Positions 56,883 through 64,000 of a stretch of 64,000 bases of DNA are shown piece after piece. Each line of letters begins with the position of its first letter. Position 1 is the first letter of the stretch. The DNA is from Chiua virens. Lineage: Eukaryota; Basidiomycota; Agaricomycetes; Boletales; Boletaceae. Made by a program: the position numbers and the translations under genes. The notes under the pieces are model-generated. The model did no database searches, was not told the DNA's origin, and saw nothing but the letters and a program-made list of their open reading frames with translations. Where the stretch lies: the NCBI GenBank assembly GCA_019787685.1, contig JAHNUO010000015.1:620001-684000 (forward strand), in the 5' to 3' direction.

Positions 56883-57513
56883 CCGCTCGTCTCGGCGGAC
56901 GACGCGTAGGGCCGACGCATCCTGACCGCTTTTCGGGCCGAGGATGCATTATCTGTTGTTATCTTTAATTTATCTGTTTGGGACACGTTTCGTAGAACGA
57001 TGTATCTGTATGACGCTATATCAAATAACCTGTATCGCTGCTCGAGATTGCCTTATGGCGCTAGAAGGACGTGCACATGGAGCAGACCCTGTGGCTGTTG
57101 ATCGAAACGGGCACGTCCGAAGATCCCGAAGAGGGAATTGACGCCATAGATGATTCGATCGTGAGATGCTGTGAACGACAACTCGCACAACGGGTGGTAG
57201 ACATCGTGTCGATGAGAACAAGAATTATGCGGTATACATGTTGCCGTGATCAAATCCACGGGGTACATAGTCGTTCGTACAAATCATGGGTAATGCAAAA
57301 CGATGCACAATGCAAAAACGGCGTCGAGGAAGCATAACATCCAACACATGAACAGAAAAAGAAAGAATCATAAAACCTTCCTGGGCCGGATCTCTTCCAT
57401 CCGAACCCGTGCGTGTGAACTGAGGTCGTCGATGCGAACAACGAAAATAGAACACGCGCAAAAAGTGGTCGTGTGAGCACCAAAACGTCAGACGACCCGC
57501 ATGACACATGCCA
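56883..57513. other. Convergent intergenic region between OPT and PSD
   Basis: The 3' flanks of two convergent genes. No additional gene, repeat or RNA is recognised; short open frames on both strands resemble nothing known to me. Confidence 0.4.
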
Positions 57514-59428
57514 TCATTCGGTCTTGTGCTTGCGTTTGTCTGTCGTGCTCGTGCTCGTCATTGCCGTCACCCCGGGACCCGGAACATCCCCGAGCCGGTT
57601 GCCCACCTGGACGTGCTGTCCTGCCTTGATCGCAAACTCAAAGTTCTTGGGCGCTTCAAACACGAGGACGATCGTGCTGCCGAGACAGAAGCCACCCATT
57701 TCCTGAGCGGGTGTGAGCGGTTGTCCGTTGAGCAACGGGGACGCAGCCGAGTAGACGGCTTCAGTATACGTCCCCGGTGGGGGCGGACGACCGCGGACGT
57801 TTGTACGTAGTGCCTATACAGCAAGAGATCCATCAGCGCCACGGAGGAGGCTGAATCTGGACATTCTGCTTACGGAGTCAAAGTTGACTTTAATGCTACC
57901 GACGTTCGTTGCACCCACAGGAACCATGCTAAAGAAGCCGTAACGCCATCGGCCGAGGAGTGCTACCCGTTCAGTTGAGCACGAATAGGTTTGGAGACGC
58001 TTGGCCATGTAAGGAGAGACCGAAAATAATTCGCCTGGGGATGTGTGAGTGTGCAGGGTCGGACAAGTTCCGTGGGGAATCACTTGCCAACAAAGTGTCT
58101 TCGTTTCTCGACAACCCATGCAGTGGGGCTGTGGAAACGATGGTAATCACCTGGAGCGAGGTATATGACAGTGAAATAGAGTTTGTTCCCATCTCGGACG
58201 CTCGTGCCCGAGATACTTCGCTTGCGGTCTCCCAGGGACGATTGGACACCCATTTCTCGGACGACAGAGGCGTCGTGTGCCAGAATTTCCTGTAGGCTGC
58301 CTTCTTGCGCCACTGATGCATCGATTTGAGCGCCATGTTTAGAGGGTATTTCCTCGGAGGAGTCGGAGTCCGATAGTGACCGTTCAACCGGACTCAGCAG
58401 AACCAGGGGTGCTCGGTGACTCGGCCCCCAGCAGTTGGTCGAGGCTGTATTCTATCCCGTTAACAATAGCGAACTCGCGATGATCAACGAATTCTTGATC
58501 ATCAGGGAAATCTATGACCGTTGAGGTCGGCGATGATGAGCCACTGGGGTCGTGCCGTTCTACACCGAGGAGTGCATCTAGGGAGTATGTGATACCCTTG
58601 ACTTGTTCCACGTGTAGATTATCGATTGTTCCAAAATGAAGTACCGTACCGTCGGCTGGACTGACCTGAACGAGAATAGTCAGCGGTGCGCCGCGAGCAT
58701 CGCGTAAGACTACCACTCACGAGGACAGCAGAATCAACTGGTCGTGCGCCTGGTTTCAGTTTCCGATAAAAGAAATCCCCCAGACTCGCATATTTCGTCA
58801 AGTCGCTGGGTTCGATCTCATTCCAAATTGCAGCCAAAAACCGTAGCGTAGAACCGGAAACCGTAAGGGCGAAACCAGAGAGGGAGTTCGAAGGAATTGA
58901 GATAGCCCCAGACCCGCGAAAGGTTGCGAAGCGGTAAAGCACCAATTACGTGAACCTGGCGGCGATTAATGACGAGTACGATATTAAGGAGACATGTACG
59001 CACCTGCCAGGGACCTTTAAGCTTGATGACTTCTCGACCATCCTCGTCCACATGGACTTCTTTCTGGGCACGTGCCACACTCTTGTGGTACTGGAGAGCG
59101 ACAAGGAGTAGTGCACCGACGGCGAGAGGGAGAGGGTACCACTTTGTAGGGGTTTGAGTCCATGCTGTTATGATTTTCCCTGTACAACGATCGCAAATTA
59201 GATCAGAAGTGGGACAAACGGTATGAGCGTACGATAGAGCGGCGCAGCAGTAGAAGCGCCGGGTAGTTGGTCGGACGACTCAGGAGGAGTGACATTCTTA
59301 ACAGAAAACGACCTCTTGAAAGCACGGTTATTCAAAGAGCGTACTGTTCCGGATAAACTGATCCGTCGTTTAACAAATACTTTTGACAAAATAGCAGACG
59401 ATGTGTTGGCAGCGGCAGTGGTGGTCAA
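57514..59428 (-). CDS. PSD1: Phosphatidylserine decarboxylase, mitochondrial type
   Basis: Converts phosphatidylserine to phosphatidylethanolamine at the mitochondrial inner membrane, with a pyruvoyl cofactor made by self-cleavage. The N-terminal exon (from about 59428) has a basic, Ser-rich presequence ([26 protein letters not shown]), then a membrane segment ([18 protein letters not shown]). Domains follow: [44 protein letters not shown], a species-specific acidic insert, [13 protein letters not shown] with the conserved His, [14 protein letters not shown] and finally the LGST self-cleavage motif near 57675. The first coding ATG is not in the presequence exon, whose frame is closed upstream by TAA without any ATG. 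The true start must therefore be in an upstream exon or at a non-AUG codon. Confidence 0.88.
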
Positions 59429-59453
59429 TGAAATGACACGAGAGGCAGGCTTG

Positions 59454-59472
59454 AAAGGGCAACTTGCCCTTT
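59454..59472. promoter_or_regulatory. Perfect 19-bp palindrome upstream of the PSD coding start
   Basis: AAAGGGCAA, one central base, TTGCCCTTT: two 9-bp arms that match exactly. It lies just upstream of the recognisable PSD presequence, in the ~450 bp shared with the divergent RTF2 gene. It could be a binding site for a dimeric regulator or a hairpin in the PSD leader. The role is unknown. Confidence 0.35.
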
Positions 59473-59876
59473 GTTACGACTTTATAGAGCATCTAGGATG
59501 TGGTTTGCATGAAAAAGGGCGACGGCGGAACTGTACAGCAAGCTGTTTATAAGGCTCGACGATGTCAGCAGTACAGTCCGAGTCGGCCTTTTCAGATATA
59601 AATCGACCCTAAAAAAAGCAAGACCTTTAGAAAATAACAACCACAAACAACCGCGTTTCGTTCACGTACCTGACCTTATCCGCAACTTTTTTTCCTTTTT
59701 AACTGCTCCAATTTACCGTTTTTCTGCCTGCCATCGTGCGGCGAATTTTGGGTGAATCGGTACAAGCAGACTGCTACATTCGACAACTTGACCGGGTCGG
59801 AGTTCAAAATCAGTGCCAATTTGGGTTTTTGGTCATCTCACGTGCTGACTACACAACTTTTCTCAGCGCCATCACG

Positions 59877-60962
59877 ATGGGTAATGACGGTGGAAGCATT
59901 CCCGACAGACGCGATCTTGTAAGGACAAGGCAAAAGGCCGAGCAGGCAGACAAGGCTAATCAGGTCCGAGCTAGGTGGCTATTCTGTGCCCTTTCAAAGG
60001 TATGTTATCGCCATCTCACAGCACGCACGTCGCTAATGTCTTCCTCCAGCGGTTGCTCCAAGAGCCGGTGGTTTCATGTGATCTAGGAAAGCTGTACAAT
60101 AAGGATGCTATAATAGAGTATCTGTTGGACAAGTCAGCATACGGAGATGGGGAGGAGATATGTGGGCATATACGCTCGCTGAAGGTACGCATGACTGTAT
60201 TACTTATCATAACTCATACTAACCTGTAATCTAGGACATCAAAACGCTAAAGCTCACGACACGATCAACGTCCACCAACTCTACTGACGTATCACCGAGC
60301 GAATCTCCCCGGTTTGTCTGCCCACTCAACCAAAAAGAGATGACTGGCGGTCAACCTTTTGTATACCTTCGCCCTTGTGGCTGCGTCTTCTCCCAATCCG
60401 GGCTACGGTCTGTTCTGGGTCCAGCTTCGTCCAGCAGAGAGACATCGAACAGCGAGGAGAGTGACGGGAACTCTGCTGAGATAGAACAGCTCGACGTCTG
60501 CCCTCAGTGTGCCACCAAATTCTCCCAGACATCCGATGTCTTGATGATCAATCCTCCTGAAGAAGCACAACAACGCATGCGCGCGGCGATGGAACTCCGT
60601 CGTTCACGCGAGCCAGTCAAATCGAAGGCGAAGAAACGGAAAGCCGGGACGGAGGCAGTCGTGGACGAGACGAATGCCGTCTCAAAGAAGATGAAATCAT
60701 CTCTGGCAGGACAATCGCCTTTACCTGCACCCGGTCCTAACCCCACGATATCGACCGCATCCCGAGCGCTCACGGAATCTCTTGCTGTGGAGGAAGGCAA
60801 GCGCGAAGCCAATATGAGCGATGCTGTCAAATCATTATACCGCGGAAAGAACGACCCGCCAAGGAAAGAGACATTCACCACCATGGGGACGTTCACTAGA
60901 GTAAGTAGTTGCTTATGATTTTTGGAGGTCTTGCTAATCGATATGAATCCTAGTATGCATAG
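59877..60962 (+). CDS. RTF2: RTF2 replication termination factor homologue (310 aa, 4 exons)
   Basis: A member of the Rtf2 family, involved in replication fork behaviour and, in fission yeast, fork barriers at the mating locus. Exons: 59877-59999, 60050-60184, 60235-60900, 60954-60962; the last codes only Tyr-Ala-stop. The N-terminal MGNDGGSIPDRRDLVRTR is strongly conserved. The first half-RING-like part has LLQEPVVSCDLGKLYNKDAIIEYLL and the second FVCPLNQKEMTG...FVYLRPCGCVFS...DVCPQCATKF, the C2HC2-type zinc ligands. The C-terminal third is basic and low-complexity (KSKAKKRKAG; SKKMKSS), probably a nuclear signal. It is divergent from PSD, sharing a short promoter region. Confidence 0.93.
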
Positions 60963-61734
60963 GGCTTTGTGATTCCTCTTGTACGATTGTTTAATGTATG
61001 TGTACCAAATATATTATATCCTTGGCTGTTCATTCAGGATCTCTGGGAAGTACAGGTGATGTCTAGTCAGCAATATCGCGGTAATGCAAACCCTGCGATA
61101 GGCTTTTTGAGTGTTGTTGTGAATTATGTCTGTGAGAGACTACTGATCGCATCAGCACGTATTGAGTATCCTCTAATTGTGGTTCTGATCTACTAACTTG
61201 CAGCCATGCGTTTTTTCAACGACTCGGCCGTAACAGCATCGTGGCGGTTCAGCAGATGACCCATGGGGGCCGGTCCAACCTGACGAAGAGACACGGAATT
61301 CACTAATTTGAGAACATTCACAGGAACGGCATTCGCTAGGACGCGTGATCCAATACGCAACGATTCAGAGCTCGCGTGACCTCTCATCTAACGACGGTCG
61401 AATTGATGGCGAAGTTGTCTCCTTTTCGAGATCTGTCCCCTGTAATAAACGATTTCCCTTCTTTCAATATTACTAACTTCAAAGATGGTCAAATATCAGA
61501 TTTCGCCGAGTTCTCAGTGATGATGTTACCGTTCACCCTCGCGTCTTCAGACGGCACATGTTACCTCCGATCCGATTCCGCGGACTCCAGCGATTCTCAC
61601 GGGATGACTCGACTTCACCGTTCAAGACTCGTTATCTAAGTAGTCGTTCCGAAAATATGTTTGTTACAATCTGGATTCCAAATGACAATTTCGACAAGGA
61701 CGCACTATTCGCTTAGATCACCGATTCGGGCATG
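60963..61734. other. Intergenic sequence downstream of RTF2
   Basis: No gene is supported. Open frames exist on both strands (minus 61387-61193; plus 61376-61639) but show no recognisable domain. The stretch may contain more of the P450 relic that follows on the minus strand. Confidence 0.35.
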
Positions 61735-61950
61735 ATTTCACCCAATCTATACTGTACATTCGACCTCGAAAAGGAGCTAGGCGCGAAATAACTGCGTCTG
61801 TATATGCATCCTTGTCGGTTCGTACGTCAGGTCGTTCTGTCCACGGAAAGACTAAAGCAAGAGTGCGAGCGTCATGTGCGGCCATCACAGGTATAATCCA
61901 GGGAAGACAGGATCGGGGGCAACGTTGAAATGCGGTAGGAACGTTCTGCA
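61735..61950 (-). pseudogene. Cytochrome P450 relic (last exon)
   Basis: The minus strand reads PWTERPDVRTDKDAYTDAV followed by SRLAPF. This matches the last exon of the two P450 genes (SFRIVERPDAPIDVNAFTDTV; SHAAPF). Upstream, CCTGGATTATACC corresponds to the PGLYL part of the haem loop, but the Cys and the preceding motif are lost or changed. Other exons are not found nearby. Confidence 0.7.
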
Positions 61951-62214
61951 AGCCATGTCGTCACATACTTACTGTAAGTGCAAAAAGTTACTAGTGACAT
62001 CCAAAACAGTTTGCACACTTGCAGGTGAACGAGAGTAGAATAAAAACATTTATTTTTTTCCGTGTCGAAGGTCGTCGGTCTACAAACCCAAAGAACCCCG
62101 ACAATAGTATATTCAACAGAGGATGAATTTCTCTCCGACGCTTACCACGACTTCTTTGTGATTCGGCACGAATAAATGAAGTTAATAGTACTAGAACTAC
62201 GATGTCGTTACGAT

Positions 62215-63827
62215 CAAGCAAGGTCCGCGAATCCGACTCGAGAATTACCGAAATCAAAGACGGTATAGACGCTCTGGAGGAAAACATCTCCGACAATCCA
62301 GGACGCTGACGAGGGGACGCGAGAGACGTAGTCAGCAGGACATATTACAGGGACAATGGGCATGAAGACTCACAAAGACCCAGGTCCAGGCCCATGAGGC
62401 CACTGAGACACAGAGACGAGCCATTCGAAATAGGGCCAAGGTTGAGTGCTGAAGCGGAGATCGGGAACGACTTCCCACCGAAGGTGAGGCTGATCGTTGG
62501 GAAAGAACCGCATGGGACTGTAGGGTGTCAAACGAAGCAAAACATACGGTCGCATCCTAACTCACAAGTATAGTAACCCGGGCCAATACTGCTTGGGGCG
62601 GCCGTACCACCAATGGCACTGTACAGAGCCGCAACGGTGGATGCAGCGCCAACTGATGAGAGTAGTACCAGTATCGATGATAGAATCGATATTCTCCAAG
62701 ATCGTCTGACCGTTACTCTGGATACTGTCTATCGTCACCTCCCAGTAAGCCTATACCAATGGCAATCTATATGGTGCACATGTGGATGCGAAGTCTCGGC
62801 TCACCTTCAGCGTGACAGGGGTAAAGGTGAAACTTCCGGTGTACAAATCAGGGTTCGCTCCACCAAGGTACAACTCAGCTCCGGAAGAGGAGAGCTTGAA
62901 AGAGAAGCATGCATCTTCAACCTGTTTTTGGGAGACGAGAGACTGAAAGACGGGACTGGCATTATACACAGAGATGGATTGATAAGCCATTCCCATCAGA
63001 CCATCTGAGGGGAACTGAGAACTGTTCAAACCCAGTAGAGTATTTCTTCGCAGCGCCCAGGGTCTGTTCACATGCCTGTCGAGCAGTCAGAAATGGTTGC
63101 ATTTATGGGGTACGCAGAACATACGGTGAAGCCGGCGATGGACACGGTATCGGTATATTGTTCACCCGAGACGGATGATCCATCTCCGTACATGAGGGTA
63201 AAATTCATGTGCAAGTCTTGCGAGGATGAAGAGGACTCAGGATTCCAGCGAGTGTGGTTATCGCAGGTTGGTCCGCAGATAGATGCAGGTACGAAGAAGT
63301 CGCTGTGATCGAACTGAGACAAGATTCAAGTTGCCGTGTGCTCAAGGGGTGCCCACCTAGAACCAGTGTCGAAATCGACTGGAGAGGTAACTGAGAAAAA
63401 GGATCGAGAACCACGACGAGAACTCACCAGTGAAGGTCTTGGGGGGAGTACCGACTGATACACTACCCTGCCAGAGCTCATTATTATTTTCGTCGGTCAA
63501 TGGGACGCCGGCTCCACGTTTTCCTACGCCTTTCACAGCGGACGGGTGCGCCGATCCGGTGTTTTTCTCGAAATTCTCGAGGCCACGAAGTACCTTGCTA
63601 GACACAAAGTTTGAGTGGATAGAGAGTCATAGTATAAGCAACGTACGCCTTGACCGCTGCAACATGAGAGTTGAGCGCGTCGAAATTGATGCTTTTGTCA
63701 GCGTTGAGCAAAGTAAAACGTTTAGTGATCGGGATAGCTATACCGTTCCTCTCCCCAGTGGGCGAGGGTGCCGCAACACTCAAAGCAGCAAAAGTGACTG
63801 AGGGTGGTCGCGAAGGGTGAAGCGCAT
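62215..63827 (-). pseudogene. Aspartic protease pseudogene C
   Basis: This is a third copy of the pepsin-like gene, more diverged than A and B. Recognisable parts are the propeptide (AIPITKRFTLLNADKSINFD), DFDTGS for the first active site, the flap TLMYGDGSS, LYLGGANPDLYTGSF, IIDTGTT for the second active site and the C-terminal [18 protein letters not shown] with TGA at 62215. It has at least three frame breaks: the ATG at 63827 is out of frame with the rest of the signal peptide, one extra base lies near 63030 (after YSTG), and one base is off near 62655 (after IIDTGTTLI). The intact motifs suggest recent inactivation. Confidence 0.82.
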
Positions 63828-64000
63828 TCTGTGGAGGTGCATTGGAAACCGGGAAACTTGCGCGGTGTTTTAGGTCGTGCAACTCACCTTTAATACGCCA
63901 TCTACGAAGCACAGGTTGCCGTGCTCATGGAAGAGACCCTGCGTGGCAACCTGACCATGTGATGTCGATAAGAGGTCTCCAGTCACCGACAGCCTGAGTT
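63828..64000. other. Upstream flank of protease pseudogene C
   Basis: The promoter-side flank of the third protease copy, with sequence like the A and B flanks (GACCATGTGA near 63952). No other feature is seen. Confidence 0.35.

Noticed and set aside
1..64000. CRISPR array, phage or bacterial defence system
   Set aside because: There are no regularly spaced repeats, and introns and eukaryotic gene families run across the window, so a prokaryotic system is not expected or seen.

Overview
The window reads as a mushroom-lineage (Agaricomycetes, Basidiomycota) nuclear genome. Genes are broken by many 45-70 bp spliceosomal introns. The repeats are chromodomain-carrying Ty3/gypsy LTR retrotransposons. 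The cytoplasmic dynein heavy chain is present only as a free-standing N-terminal tail gene, an arrangement known from Agaricomycetes. I cannot name the genus.

Region 1 (1-19969) is a nest of LTR retrotransposons, called E1-E4 here. E1 (+) supplies only an integrase/chromodomain end and an LTR. E2 (-, 1546-8981) is nearly complete, with gag, a -1 frameshift signal, pol with one nonsense codon, a self-priming primer-binding site, a 5' LTR and a 3' LTR cut short. E3 (-, about 9146-14684) is a second family with the same self-priming and frameshift logic but several nonsense codons and no 3' LTR. E4 (+, 14814-19969) is a divergent RT-RNase H-integrase element whose single reading frame is interrupted by two solo LTRs (16775-17505 and 18357-18989). 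Each solo LTR sits between exact 5-bp target duplications. The in-frame stops in these elements are all TGA, mostly where an arginine is expected, which points to CpG decay.

Region 2 (21082-30747) holds host genes on the + strand: two tandem cytochrome P450 genes with the same 11-exon layout, then the dynein heavy chain tail gene (12 exons, 1194 residues).

Region 3 (about 31.2-49.0 kb) is a mosaic of duplications. Two close copies of a secreted pepsin-like aspartic protease gene (31640-33231 and 39830-41421) are each followed by relics of a WD40-type gene. Fragments of ORC5 (about 34 kb and 47.8 kb) and of the dynein tail gene (44.3 kb) lie among them. A CpG-poor, AT-rich stretch without genes separates the two blocks. 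MET2 (homoserine O-acetyltransferase) and a Cir_N/LENG1-like gene (- strand) are intact housekeeping genes inside this region.

Region 4 (50285-60962) is conserved housekeeping: ORC5, an OPT-family oligopeptide transporter, phosphatidylserine decarboxylase (-) and RTF2 (+). The last two are divergently arranged. The right end (61.7-63.8 kb) carries a cytochrome P450 relic and a third, frameshifted aspartic protease copy.

Exon coordinates were worked out by hand from splice signals and family conservation. For the P450s, dynein tail, proteases A and B, MET2, ORC5, RTF2 and the LENG1-like gene the exon lengths add up to an open frame, although protease B was checked mainly by similarity to A. 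For OPT and PSD only the domains and ends are given.
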